Source of the DNA: Rhodobacterales bacterium 56_14_T64
Lineage (GTDB): Bacteria > Pseudomonadota > Alphaproteobacteria > Rhodobacterales > Rhodobacteraceae
Length of the DNA stretch: 39,488 nt
Assembly (NCBI GenBank): GCA_002162795.1
Contig: MAAY01000066.1
Location: 93,787 to 133,274 of the forward strand
Reading direction: 5' to 3'
The notes beneath the pieces were generated by a model that was not told where the DNA came from, did not search any database, and worked only from the letters and a program-made list of their open reading frames with translations. The position numbers and the translations under genes are program-made. Positions within the stretch are counted from its first letter, which is position 1. Every line of letters starts with the position of its first letter. Below, one piece after another: positions 16,241 through 24,736 of this stretch.

Positions 16241-17479
16241 TTATGGCTCTGGAGGGGGTGCAACTTTGTTGGGTTGTTCTGGCTGATCCTGAGCGGGCCA
16301 TTGGTGCCAGGCATACAGCACTCCGGCCACCCCCAGTGCCGTCAGCCCCCACAGGGCCGGCGCAGTGCCAAAGCGGCTCATCAGCCATCCTGCCATTGGA
16401 TAAGTCACCAACCAGCAACCATGCGACAGTGTGAATTGAGCGGCAAATACGGCGGGTCGGTCTTCGGCTTGCGCCGAGCGGCGCAGCAACCGCCCTGATG
16501 GGGTCAGGATAGTGGAATAGCCCACTCCGATGGCCAACCAAGCGATCAGCAGGGGTGGTAGCGACAGGCCGGTAAGCTGGGTTTGCACCGCCAGTAACAC
16601 CAGAGCAGCCAGTGCCAGCAAGGCGCCTGCGGACATCACCCTGCGATCCGATGTGTGGGACAACAACCGTGGCAGCGCCAGTGCCGCCAGCATGGACCCG
16701 GCGCCAAAACTTGCCAGCACCAATGCCACCATGTTTTCGCCCAGCCCTAATTCGCTGCGCACCAAGACGACGGTATTGACGATCACCATGGCGCCAGTGG
16801 CCGAAGCCACCATGCTGAGCCCCAGCAGCCCACGCAGGCGCGGCGTGTTCAGGTATAGCCGCAGGCCGCGGGTGGTGCGGTCATAGATGCCACGCTGGCG
16901 TGCCGGTTTGGGCGAGGGCAGGGTGATCGATAGCACCAGCAGGGCAGAAGCGATGAACCCCAGTGCGGTGCCAAAGAACATGGTGCCAAAAGCCATGACG
17001 GTCAGCAGGGCGGCGGCAAGAGCTGGGGATAGCAAGCTTTCTAGATCATAGGCCAGTCGCGACAGCGACAGGGCGTTGGTATAGTCCTCTTCATCGGGCA
17101 GAACATCCGGGATCGAGGCCTGAAATGCCGGAGTAAAAGCCGCCGAAGATGCTTGTAGCATGAAGATCAGCACATAAATCTGCCAGATCTGATCGACAAA
17201 GGGCAGCGCCAGCGCCACGGCAGCGCGGATCACATCCAGGCTGACCAACCAGGCCCGGCGCGGCCGGGTTTCAGCCAGTGCTGAGGCAATTGGCGCTATG
17301 GTGACATAGCTGATCATTTTGATGGTCAAAGCGGTGCCCAGCACCAGCCCAGCACGATCTCCGGCCAGATCATAGGCCAGTAGGGCCAGCGCGACGGTGG
17401 CCAGCCCGGTGCCCATCAATGCAATCACTTGGGCTGCAATCAGGTGCCGGTAGGTGCGGTTTTTAAGGACGTTCAGCAT
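16241..17479 (-). CDS. MFS transporter, possible metal efflux
   Basis: Inner-membrane major facilitator protein (412 residues) with about 12 hydrophobic segments and the MFS loop 2-3 basic patch (ETRPRRAW). Overall it resembles the MFS_3/EntS-NreB group. It starts 3 bases after the stop of the CsoR/RcnR-like sensor, so it is the likely regulated target and could export a metal such as nickel or cobalt. Against that, it lacks the His-rich C-terminal tail of NreB/NrsD nickel exporters; the tail here is Pro/Gln-rich (PAQDQPEQPNKVAPPPEP). Transport class is sure; substrate is inference from the operon. Confidence 0.85.
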   Translation of the reverse strand: MLNVLKNRTYRHLIAAQVIALMGTGLATVALALLAYDLAGDRAGLVLGTALTIKMISYVTIAPIASALAETRPRRAWLVSLDVIRAAVALALPFVDQIWQIYVLIFMLQASSAAFTPAFQASIPDVLPDEEDYTNALSLSRLAYDLESLLSPALAAALLTVMAFGTMFFGTALGFIASALLVLSITLPSPKPARQRGIYDRTTRGLRLYLNTPRLRGLLGLSMVASATGAMVIVNTVVLVRSELGLGENMVALVLASFGAGSMLAALALPRLLSHTSDRRVMSAGALLALAALVLLAVQTQLTGLSLPPLLIAWLAIGVGYSTILTPSGRLLRRSAQAEDRPAVFAAQFTLSHGCWLVTYPMAGWLMSRFGTAPALWGLTALGVAGVLYAWHQWPAQDQPEQPNKVAPPPEP

Positions 17480-17482
17480 GGG

Positions 17483-17749
17483 TTACAGATACCTTGTGAT
17501 GTCCTTGAAGCTTTGGGTGTCAACGGCTTCACCATCGCCGCCGGGGTCAAGGCAGTGGTCGATGTGGTCGTGGATCAGCGCCCGCTTGGCATTGGTCACG
17601 GCCTTTTCAACAGCGTGCAGCTGTTGTGCGATGTCGCTGCAGGGGCGGCCTTCGGCGATCATGTCGATGACTGCAGAAAGATGGCCGTTGGCCCGCTTGA
17701 GCCGGGCTGAAATCTTGGGGTGAGAGGCGTGTTTGTGGATTTTTGACAT
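17483..17749 (-). CDS. CsoR/RcnR-family metal-sensing repressor (DmeR-like)
   Basis: All-helical DNA-binding repressor of 88 residues (DUF156). Likely metal ligands are Cys37 in RPCSDI and His62 in HDHIDHC; their 25-residue spacing matches Cys35/His60 of RcnR. The site equivalent to RcnR His64 is Cys66, next to His65. His5, His7 and His10 form a His-rich N-terminus (KHASHP) as in nickel/cobalt DmeR-type sensors. LKRANGHL and QQLHAVEKA are the family core. It probably represses its own operon with the MFS gene. The promoter is directly upstream and the start appears leaderless. Nickel or cobalt is the best guess; copper and formaldehyde sensing fit the ligands less well. Confidence 0.88.
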   Translation of the reverse strand: MSKIHKHASHPKISARLKRANGHLSAVIDMIAEGRPCSDIAQQLHAVEKAVTNAKRALIHDHIDHCLDPGGDGEAVDTQSFKDITRYL

Positions 17750-17754
17750 ATTTC

Positions 17755-17783
17755 ATTTATCCCCCCGGGGGGGATAAGGTCAA
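17755..17783 (-). promoter_or_regulatory. CsoR/RcnR-type G/C-tract operator inside the sensor promoter
   Basis: On the minus strand, TTGACC (17778-17783) and ATAAAT (17755-17760) are spaced by exactly 17 bases. The spacer is filled by a dyad: TTAT-C6 / G7-ATAA on the plus strand at 17757-17777. G/C tracts flanked by A/T are the recognised operator type of RcnR/CsoR proteins. Only five bases separate the -10 from the ATG, so the transcript is probably leaderless. Confidence 0.72.
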
Positions 17784-18137
17784 GTGCCGAAAAGAGACAA
17801 TAAAATGTCCAAAATCTGGGCGTGGTAGAAATATTTTTCTCTGCGTTCATTGCGGAAGTTCGCAATTTGGCCGTGAAAAATGGCGTAAGTGGCTGGAAAT
17901 ATGTTGCCGTTAGCGCTCACCATGATCTGGTAATCTTCAGAGTGTTCGGTTTATGCGCGGATTGACAGGCTGGATTGTAGATTGGATACAATATTGAGTG
18001 GCCAGATTTTAGTACGAGTATGGGCAAAAGAGACGCTGCGCTTGCGTATGCCGCTGTGATTGATTGCACTGATTTTTTTGAGAGATGCCCCTGACTCTTT
18101 GCGTTCTGGCACCAAGAAGCAAAAATGGGAGTTGAAA
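17784..18137. other. Intergenic region and dppA leader
   Basis: No gene is seen between the metal sensor promoter and dppA. The left part is AT-rich without clear signals. The dppA promoter with its GntR-type operator lies at 17962-17992, which leaves a leader of about 140 bases before the dppA ATG. Confidence 0.6.
17962..17992 (+). promoter_or_regulatory. dpp operon promoter with GntR-type operator
   Basis: A perfect TTGACA (-35, 17962-17967) is followed after 19 bases by TACAAT (-10, 17987-17992). ATTGGATACAAT (17981-17992) is an ATTG-N4-CAAT dyad, the usual shape of FadR/FCD-type GntR operators, and a wider ATTGTA-N7-TACAAT dyad covers 17974-17992. The operator covers the -10, so binding would block transcription. 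The GntR regulator at the end of the operon is the obvious candidate. Confidence 0.65.
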
Positions 18138-19721
18138 ATGAAAGCTAGGTTTTTGATGGCTGCCGGCGCGTTGGCGCTGAGCACCAGCACCGCCTTTGCC
18201 AGTACGCTGGTTTATTGTTCCGAAGGGTCGCCCGAAGGATTTGATCCGGCGCTGTTCACCGCAGGCACCACCTTTGATGCCTCTGCGCACCCGATTTACA
18301 ACCGGTTGCTGGAGTTTGAGACCGGCACCACCAATGTGATCCCCGGACTGGCCGAAAGCGTCGAGGCCAGCGACGATGGTCTGACCTACACGTTCAAGCT
18401 GCGTCAGGGCGTGTCTTTCCATTCCAACGATGCCTTCACACCAAGCCGCGATTTTAACGCTGAAGACGTGATTTTCTCGTTTGAGCGGCAGCGCCTGGAC
18501 GATCACCCCTACAACAAGGTTTCGGGTGGCACTTGGGAGTACTTCTCGGGCATGTCGATGCCGGATCTGATCGAGTCGATCGAAAAGGTCGATGACTATA
18601 CGGTCAAATTCACTTTGACCCGTCCCGAGGCACCGTTTGTTGCCAATATGGCAATGGATTTTGCCTCGATCCTATCGGCTGAATACGGCGATGTGATGCT
18701 GGCTGCGGGTACGCCTGAGGCACTGAACACTGCGCCGGTAGGTACCGGCCCGTTCTCGTTTGTGGCCTATCAAAAAGATGCGGTGATCCGCTATCAGGCG
18801 CATGACGCCTATTGGAAGGACAAGGCCGAGATCGACAATCTGATCTTTGCCATCACCCCCGACGCCTCGGTACGTTATCAAAAACTGCGGGCGGGTGAGT
18901 GTCATGTGATGCCTTACCCAAATCCGGCAGACATTGCCGCGATGCAGGAAGATCCCTCGATCACCATGATGGAGCAGGAAGGCCTGAACGTGGGCTATCT
19001 GGCCTACAACACCACCATGGCGCCGTTTGACAACCCGAATGTGCGCCGGGCGTTGAACATGGCAATCGACAAGCAGTCGATCATTGACGTGGTGTTCCAA
19101 GGCTCGGGACAGATCGCCAAGAACCCGATCCCACCGACCATGTGGGGCTATAACACCGCGATCGAGGATGACAATTATGATCCCGCCGCGGCCAAAGCTG
19201 CGCTGGAAGCTGAAGGTGTTTCTGATCTGTCGATGAAGATCTGGGCAATGCCAGTTCAGCGGCCCTATAACCCCAATGCCCGCCGTATGGCCGAACTGCT
19301 GCAAGCGGATTTTGCCAAGGTTGGTGTGACCGTGGAAATCGTCACCTACGAGTGGGGCGAGTATCTGTCGCGCTCTAAGTCGATGGACCGTGATGGTGCC
19401 GTGCTGCTGGGTTGGACCGGCGACAATGGTGACCCAGACAACTTCCTGGCCGTATTGCTGGGTTGTGATGGTCGTGAAGCATCGAACCGGGCGCAGTGGT
19501 GTCATCAGCCGTTTGAGGATCTGATCCAGAAGGCCAAGATCGTCACCGACGCTGGTGAGCGCACAGCGCTGTATGAAGAAGCACAGCTAGTGTTCAAAGA
19601 GCAGGCGCCATGGGCTACGATTGCCCACTCGATGGTCTACATGCCGATGAGCACCAAGGTAAAAGGCTTTAAGGTTCACCCACTGGGCGGCCACATATTC
19701 TACGGCGTGTCCGTCGAATAA
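18138..19721 (+). CDS. dppA: Periplasmic dipeptide-binding protein
   Basis: Solute-binding protein (527 residues, SBP_bac_5) delivering dipeptides to the DppBCDF transporter. Residues 1-21 are a signal peptide (AFA cleavage site). The mature start STLVYCSEGSPEGFDPALF and inner stretches such as WAMPVQRPYNPNARRMAE and GWTGDNGDPDNF match E. coli DppA closely, including PYNPNARRM near the ligand site. The start is put at ATG 18138: GGGAG is 6 bases upstream and a signal peptide follows at once; an in-frame ATG at 18060 would mask it. First gene of the operon, under the GntR-type promoter. Some DppA proteins also bind haem or aminolevulinate, so this remains possible. Confidence 0.94.
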   Translation: MKARFLMAAGALALSTSTAFASTLVYCSEGSPEGFDPALFTAGTTFDASAHPIYNRLLEFETGTTNVIPGLAESVEASDDGLTYTFKLRQGVSFHSNDAFTPSRDFNAEDVIFSFERQRLDDHPYNKVSGGTWEYFSGMSMPDLIESIEKVDDYTVKFTLTRPEAPFVANMAMDFASILSAEYGDVMLAAGTPEALNTAPVGTGPFSFVAYQKDAVIRYQAHDAYWKDKAEIDNLIFAITPDASVRYQKLRAGECHVMPYPNPADIAAMQEDPSITMMEQEGLNVGYLAYNTTMAPFDNPNVRRALNMAIDKQSIIDVVFQGSGQIAKNPIPPTMWGYNTAIEDDNYDPAAAKAALEAEGVSDLSMKIWAMPVQRPYNPNARRMAELLQADFAKVGVTVEIVTYEWGEYLSRSKSMDRDGAVLLGWTGDNGDPDNFLAVLLGCDGREASNRAQWCHQPFEDLIQKAKIVTDAGERTALYEEAQLVFKEQAPWATIAHSMVYMPMSTKVKGFKVHPLGGHIFYGVSVE

Positions 19722-19737
19722 GATTGCCAGACAACCC

Positions 19738-19766
19738 GAGCCGGGGCCCCATGCGGGCCCCGGTTC
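19738..19766 (+). other. Strong stem-loop after dppA
   Basis: CCGGGGCCC and GGGCCCCGG form a perfect 9-base stem with a 5-base loop, extended by three more pairs (one G-T). No T-run follows. Such hairpins after binding-protein genes stabilise the upstream message and reduce read-through, giving more binding protein than permease. Confidence 0.65.
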
Positions 19767-19792
19767 ACGATCAGACTTTCCGGAGACAAAAT

Positions 19793-20887
19793 ATGACTAA
19801 TTCTCTGGCCGAATATCGCCAGTTGGCCAAGGCCTTGGCGGTGGACGCGCTGGCGCTGGTTCCAGGCCCCAATTTCACCCGGGCGCTGGGCCATAGTTTC
19901 ATGAGCCACGAGCGTCCATTTGTGCTTATCGTCCACGCTGACCTTCCGCCTGCCGCCATTGTTCCCAATCTTGAGCTGAGCTCGTGGGATCTGGTTGGCT
20001 TTGAGGGCGCGGTCTTCGACTGGCGTGATCAGGTTGGATATTCGGATGCCTTTGCCGCACTTGCACAGCATATGCCGATGCAGCGGTTGGCAGTTGAGGG
20101 GCAGGTGATGCGGGTCTTTGTGCATCATGCCCTGATACAGGCGATGCCAAAGTTAGAGATTATCGACGCCGAGGCCGAGATTTCGGGCCTGCGGATGATC
20201 AAGACCGAAGCGGATATCGCGGCGCTGGAAGCGGCAATTTCACTGTCCGAGCGGGCCCTTTCCCGCGTGTTGGACAGCGTGCAAATCGGCCAGACAGAGA
20301 AAGAAATCGAGGGCGCGCTGATCCAGGCGTTGTTTGCAGAAGGCGCCGAAGGTCTGGCGTTTTCACCAATTGTTGCGGCGGGGCCGAACTCGGCGATGCC
20401 GCATGCCCATGCCCGCGACTACAGGGTTCAATCTGGCGATGCGCTGTTGTTTGACTTTGGCGGGCGCAAGGATGGATTTGCCGCCGACATCACCCGCACC
20501 GTTTTTGTCGGCGAAGTCAGTGACGAGGGCAGGGAGGTCTATAACACCGTGCTGGCTGCCAATCTGGCCGGGTTCGAAGTCACCCGTGCGGGCGTCACCG
20601 CTCACGCTATCGACGACGTTGTAACCGGCGTGCTTGAAGCTTCCCCCTATGGCGATCGGATCCGCACCAAGACCGGTCACGGGTTGGGGCGCGATGTACA
20701 TGAGGCACCCTATATCATGCGCGGCAATCACCAGATCCTGCCTGCAGGTACCGTTTATACCAACGAGCCGGGGCTTTACGAGGTCGGCAAATTTGGTGTG
20801 CGCATCGAAGATGATGTGTTGATTACTGAAACCGGATGCCGGTCGCTGACCCAGTTCCCCAAAGACCTGATGATTGTAGGCCGCTGA
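19793..20887 (+). CDS. M24-family Xaa-Pro-type metallopeptidase
   Basis: Cytosolic two-metal peptidase of 364 residues. The C-terminal pita-bread domain (about 135-364) shows all five metal ligands: Asp221 (FDFGG), Asp232 (ADITRT), His296 (GHGLG), Glu325 (NEPG) and Glu339 (RIED); His303 in DVHEAP is the usual catalytic helper. The N-terminal 130 residues form the creatinase-like domain. It lies inside the dipeptide operon between dppA and dppB, so it probably splits imported X-Pro dipeptides. Start ATG 19793 has GGAG 7 bases upstream; an upstream ATG (19724) lies before the hairpin and is unlikely. Other M24 enzymes (creatinase, ectoine hydrolase) cannot be fully excluded. Confidence 0.92.
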   Translation: MTNSLAEYRQLAKALAVDALALVPGPNFTRALGHSFMSHERPFVLIVHADLPPAAIVPNLELSSWDLVGFEGAVFDWRDQVGYSDAFAALAQHMPMQRLAVEGQVMRVFVHHALIQAMPKLEIIDAEAEISGLRMIKTEADIAALEAAISLSERALSRVLDSVQIGQTEKEIEGALIQALFAEGAEGLAFSPIVAAGPNSAMPHAHARDYRVQSGDALLFDFGGRKDGFAADITRTVFVGEVSDEGREVYNTVLAANLAGFEVTRAGVTAHAIDDVVTGVLEASPYGDRIRTKTGHGLGRDVHEAPYIMRGNHQILPAGTVYTNEPGLYEVGKFGVRIEDDVLITETGCRSLTQFPKDLMIVGR

Positions 20888-21894
20888 TGCTGCGCTTTGT
20901 GCTGTCCCGCCTGCTCACGTTTCTGCCAACCTTTTTTGGCGTGACGCTGATTTCGTTTGCCTTCATCCGGGTGCTGCCCGGTGATCCCATCATTGTTATG
21001 GCGGGTGAGCGCGGCATGACCGAGGAACGATATCAGGAAATGGTGGTAAAACTGGGCTTCGACAAGCCTATGCTGCAGCAATACTGGGACTATCTCACCG
21101 GCATTCTGCAGGGGGATCTGGGCGAGAGTTTTGTTACCAAACAACCAGTTTGGGATGAATTCTTTAAGCTGTTCCCGGCCACGGTGGAACTGTCCATTTG
21201 CGCGATGATCCTGGCCATTGCGTTGGGACTGCCAGCCGGGGTGATCGCTGCCGTCAACCGGGGCAAGTTCTTTGATCGGGCGCTGATGACCTCGGCGCTG
21301 ATTGGCTATTCGATGCCGATCTTTTGGTGGGCGCTGCTACTGATCATCGTGTTCTCGGGCAATCTGGGCTGGACCCCGGTGTCGGGGCGGATTGATTTGC
21401 TGTATTATTTTGACGATGTCACCGGATTTATGCTGATCGACTCTGTGTTGTCGGGGCAAGAGGGTGCCTTTAAATCCGCTGCGCGCCACCTAATCTTGCC
21501 GACAATCGTGCTGGGCACCATCCCGCTAGCGGTGATTGCTCGGCAAACCCGTTCCGCCATGTTGGAGGTTTTGGGCGAGGATTACATTCGCACTGCCAAG
21601 GCCAAGGGGTTGTCACCGCAACGCATCAATGGCGTGCATGCGCTGCGCAATGCGCTGATCCCGGTGGTGACGGTGATTGGTCTGTCGGTGGGGACATTGC
21701 TGGCGGGGGCCATCCTGACTGAGACGATTTTCAGCTGGCCAGGCATTGGCAAGTGGATGGTCGATAGCATTTTCCGCCGGGATTATCCGGTAGTACAAGG
21801 CGGTCTGTTGATGATCGCGGTGATCGTGATGATCGTGAACCTTTCCGTTGATATGCTGTACGGCGTCATCAATCCCAAAATCAGGAAACGATGA
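20887..21894 (+). CDS. dppB: Dipeptide ABC transporter permease
   Basis: Inner-membrane permease (335 residues). The N-terminal helix and FIRVLPGDPI segment are typical of DppB/OppB proteins, and the cytoplasmic EAA loop reads EDYIRTAKAKGLSPQRI before LRNALIPV. About six transmembrane helices are visible. The start at ATG 20887 overlaps the peptidase stop by one base (TGATG); the earlier in-frame ATG at 20836 lies inside the peptidase gene and would add a polar tail. Forms the channel with DppC. Confidence 0.94.
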   Translation: MLRFVLSRLLTFLPTFFGVTLISFAFIRVLPGDPIIVMAGERGMTEERYQEMVVKLGFDKPMLQQYWDYLTGILQGDLGESFVTKQPVWDEFFKLFPATVELSICAMILAIALGLPAGVIAAVNRGKFFDRALMTSALIGYSMPIFWWALLLIIVFSGNLGWTPVSGRIDLLYYFDDVTGFMLIDSVLSGQEGAFKSAARHLILPTIVLGTIPLAVIARQTRSAMLEVLGEDYIRTAKAKGLSPQRINGVHALRNALIPVVTVIGLSVGTLLAGAILTETIFSWPGIGKWMVDSIFRRDYPVVQGGLLMIAVIVMIVNLSVDMLYGVINPKIRKR

Positions 21895-22790
21895 TGGTTG
21901 ATAATACGTCCTCAAACGGGGTGACCCGGCCCGGCCCGTTGCGCGAATTCTGGTACTATTTCCGCGAGAACCGCGGCGCTGTCTTTGGCTTTTGGTTCTT
22001 TGTCGGTTTTGTGTTTTGTGCTGCCTTCGCGCCATGGCTGTCGCCCTATGACCCGACCGAGCAGTTTCGCGATCACATCCTGCAACCACCAGCCTGGCAA
22101 GAGGGTGGCTCGTGGACATACCCTCTGGGCACCGATCCTTTGGGCCGGGATATGCTGTCGCGGCTGATCAGTGGCGCGCGATATTCGTTTTTTGTTGGCA
22201 TCGTGGTGGTCACTATTTCCGCCTCAAGCGGCATCATCTTTGGGCTGTTGTCCGGTTTTGCACCGCGTTGGCTGGATTCCGTCATCATGCGGGTGATGGA
22301 CATCATTCTGGCGTTCCCGTCGCTGCTGCTGGCGCTGGTGCTGGTGGCCATTCTGGGGCCGTCTCTGACCAACGCGATGATCGCCATTGCCATCGTGCTG
22401 CAGCCGCATTTTGTGCGCTTGACCCGCGCCTCGGTGCTGGCCGAGCGGCAGAAGGACTATGTCACCTCGGCCCGTGTGGCCGGTGCTGGGTTGCGGCGGC
22501 TGATGTTTGTCACTGTGCTGCCAAACTGTCTGGCGCCGATCATCGTGCAGGGAGCGCTGTCGTTTTCCACCGCAATTCTGGATGCCGCCGCGCTGGGCTT
22601 TCTCGGGATGGGAGCACAGCCGCCGACCCCGGAATGGGGCACCATGCTGGCGGAATCGCGTGAGTTCATTCTGCGCGCCTGGTGGGTGGTGACACTGCCC
22701 GGTCTGGCCATTCTTGTGACGGTGCTGGCGATCAACCTGATGGGTGATGGTTTGCGCGATGCGCTTGATCCGAAACTGAAGCGGAGCTGA
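21891..22790 (+). CDS. dppC: Dipeptide ABC transporter permease
   Basis: Second inner-membrane permease (299 residues) of the dipeptide transporter. It has the OppC-type N-terminal helix followed by a periplasmic stretch with TDPLGRDMLSRLISGARYS, and the EAA loop QKDYVTSARVAGAGLRRL. GFLGMGAQPPTPEWGTML is the family hallmark near the C-terminus. Its ATG overlaps the dppB stop by 4 bases (ATGA); a second ATG follows at once and could also be used. Confidence 0.94.
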   Translation: MMVDNTSSNGVTRPGPLREFWYYFRENRGAVFGFWFFVGFVFCAAFAPWLSPYDPTEQFRDHILQPPAWQEGGSWTYPLGTDPLGRDMLSRLISGARYSFFVGIVVVTISASSGIIFGLLSGFAPRWLDSVIMRVMDIILAFPSLLLALVLVAILGPSLTNAMIAIAIVLQPHFVRLTRASVLAERQKDYVTSARVAGAGLRRLMFVTVLPNCLAPIIVQGALSFSTAILDAAALGFLGMGAQPPTPEWGTMLAESREFILRAWWVVTLPGLAILVTVLAINLMGDGLRDALDPKLKRS

Positions 22791-22794
22791 GGGT

Positions 22795-23772
22795 ATGAGC
22801 CTGCTGGAAATACACAATCTGACGGTCGAATTTGCCACCGCTTCGGGCGCGTTTCGTGCTGTGGACGGGGTGGATCTGAGCGTCGACAAAAGTGAGATCG
22901 TTGCCATCGTCGGGGAATCTGGGTCGGGCAAATCTGTGTCGATGCTGGCGCTGATGGGGCTGTTGCCGTGGAATGCCCGGATCACGGCCGACAAGATGAC
23001 GTTTGAGGGCATCGATCTGCGTCTCATCTCGCCCCGGCAACGCCGTGATATCGTCGGCAAGGACATGGCGATGATCTTTCAGGAGCCGATGTCGTCTCTG
23101 AACCCCTGTTTTACTGTGGGGTTCCAGATCAAAGAAGCCCTGCGGCTGCATCTGGGACTGGACCGCAAGGCCCGGCATCAGCGTGCGATTGAACTGTTTG
23201 ATTTGGTTGGAATTCCAGCCGCCCAAACCCGGCTCAACGCCTTTCCGCATCAGATGTCAGGCGGCATGAACCAGCGGGTGATGATTGCCATGGCGATTGC
23301 CTGCAAACCCAAGCTGTTGATCGCGGACGAGCCAACAACAGCACTGGACGTGACCATTCAGGCGCAGATTCTGGACCTGCTGATCTCACTGCGCGACGAG
23401 ACCGGCATGGGGCTGGTGCTGATCACGCATGACATGGGGGTAGTGGCGGAAACGGCTGAGAGGGTGTCGGTGCAATACGCCGGCCAAAAGGCCGAAGAAC
23501 AACCCGTGCGGGATCTGTTTCGCACGCCCTATCATCCCTATACCGCGGCTCTGCTGGCGGCGCTGCCAGAACGGGCGACCGAACGGTTGTTGCCCACCAT
23601 CCCAGGCGTGGTTCCCGGCCAATTTGACCGCCCGGCGGGCTGTCTGTTTGCGCCGCGCTGTGCCCACGCGACTGAGATCTGCCAGACCACTCCGCCATTG
23701 CCCGGTGGTGCTGAGACTGGCAAGGCCCGTTGCCACTTTCCCGCCATTGCCAGCAAGGAGGTCGCGGTATGA
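22795..23772 (+). CDS. dppD: Dipeptide ABC transporter ATPase
   Basis: Cytosolic ATPase (325 residues) with Walker A GESGSGKS (40-47), signature MSGGMNQR (154-161) and Walker B LLIADEP (174-180). The C-terminal oligopeptide-transporter extension has the Cys-containing [12 protein letters not shown] segment, which in several DppD/OppD proteins binds an iron-sulfur cluster or metal. In the signature the usual Gln after SGG is Met, as commonly seen in DppD. It starts 4 bases after dppC with GAGGG upstream. Confidence 0.94.
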   Translation: MSLLEIHNLTVEFATASGAFRAVDGVDLSVDKSEIVAIVGESGSGKSVSMLALMGLLPWNARITADKMTFEGIDLRLISPRQRRDIVGKDMAMIFQEPMSSLNPCFTVGFQIKEALRLHLGLDRKARHQRAIELFDLVGIPAAQTRLNAFPHQMSGGMNQRVMIAMAIACKPKLLIADEPTTALDVTIQAQILDLLISLRDETGMGLVLITHDMGVVAETAERVSVQYAGQKAEEQPVRDLFRTPYHPYTAALLAALPERATERLLPTIPGVVPGQFDRPAGCLFAPRCAHATEICQTTPPLPGGAETGKARCHFPAIASKEVAV

Positions 23773-24722
23773 ACGTGCCCGTCGTTTCCGCCCGTGGCCT
23801 GCAACGGTTTTACGAGGTCAAAGAGGGTTTTCTGAGCAAACCCAAGATCCTGCGGGCGCTGTCCGGCATTGATTTTGACCTGCAGCCGGGCAAAACCTTA
23901 GCCATTGTTGGCGAATCTGGCTGTGGCAAATCCACCTTGGCGCGGCTGGTCACAATGATCGAAGAACCCACCAGCGGCACCCTCATCATTGAGGGTAAAG
24001 AGGTGTCTACCAGCGACTGGGCCGGCTTGCGAAAATCGGTGCAGATCGTGTTTCAGGATCCCTATGGCTCGCTGAACCCCCGCCATAAAATCAGCGACAT
24101 CCTGATGGAACCGCTGGTGATCAACCGACCGGATATGCCTGCCTCTGTACGAGAGATCAGGGCGCGCGAGATGCTGACGTTGGTGGGGCTGCGGCCCGAG
24201 CATTTTGACCGCTACCCGCATATGTTTTCTGGTGGGCAGCGGCAGCGGATCTCGATCGCACGGGCGCTGATGCTGGATCCGAAGATTTTGGTGCTGGATG
24301 AGCCTGTTTCGGCGCTGGATGTGTCGATTCAAAGCCAGATTCTGAACCTGTTGGTCGAATTGCAGGATCGGTTGGGGCTGGCCTATTTGTTTATCAGCCA
24401 TGATCTGTCGGTGGTGCGCCATTTTGCCGACGATGTGATCGTGATGTATCTGGGTCGGGCGGTAGAGAGGGCCACGAAGGAGAGGTTGTTCAACCAACCG
24501 CGTCACCCCTATTCCAAGGCGCTGTTGTCGACCACGCCGCGCGCCGACCCCGAGGCAAAACGGGATCGCATCAAGTTGGAGGGTGAGTTGCCGTCGCCAC
24601 TGGACAACCTGCCGGGCTGTGCCTTTGCGCCGCGCTGCTGGTTGGCCACGGATGCCTGCCGCGCGCAAAGACCCAAGCTGGAGGGCGATGATCATCAGGT
24701 CGCCTGTTTCCATCCCTTGTAG
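23769..24722 (+). CDS. dppF: Dipeptide ABC transporter ATPase
   Basis: Second ATPase (317 residues) that pairs with DppD. Motifs: Walker A GESGCGKS (48-55), signature FSGGQ (153-157), Walker B ILVLDEP (173-179), and the C-terminal FAPRCWLATDAC segment. Start ATG 23769 overlaps the dppD stop by 4 bases and has AAGGAGG 7 bases upstream; an in-frame ATG at 23730 inside dppD has no such site. It ends 14 bases from the convergent GntR gene. Confidence 0.94.
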   Translation: MNVPVVSARGLQRFYEVKEGFLSKPKILRALSGIDFDLQPGKTLAIVGESGCGKSTLARLVTMIEEPTSGTLIIEGKEVSTSDWAGLRKSVQIVFQDPYGSLNPRHKISDILMEPLVINRPDMPASVREIRAREMLTLVGLRPEHFDRYPHMFSGGQRQRISIARALMLDPKILVLDEPVSALDVSIQSQILNLLVELQDRLGLAYLFISHDLSVVRHFADDVIVMYLGRAVERATKERLFNQPRHPYSKALLSTTPRADPEAKRDRIKLEGELPSPLDNLPGCAFAPRCWLATDACRAQRPKLEGDDHQVACFHPL

Positions 24723-24736
24723 GATCTGCAGAGCCG

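Noticed and set aside
15204-16541. 445-residue minus-strand frame opposite spoVR
   Set aside because: It lies across a clear SpoVR gene and the end of the MFS gene, has no recognisable domain, and reads as mirror codon bias.
17483-17749. Formaldehyde sensor FrmR for the frmA gene
   Set aside because: The His-rich N-terminus and Cys66 fit nickel/cobalt-type sensors better, and frmA is about 9 kb away.
17757-17777. C6-G7 dyad as a terminator
   Set aside because: No T-run follows and it lies between -35 and -10 elements directly before a start codon.
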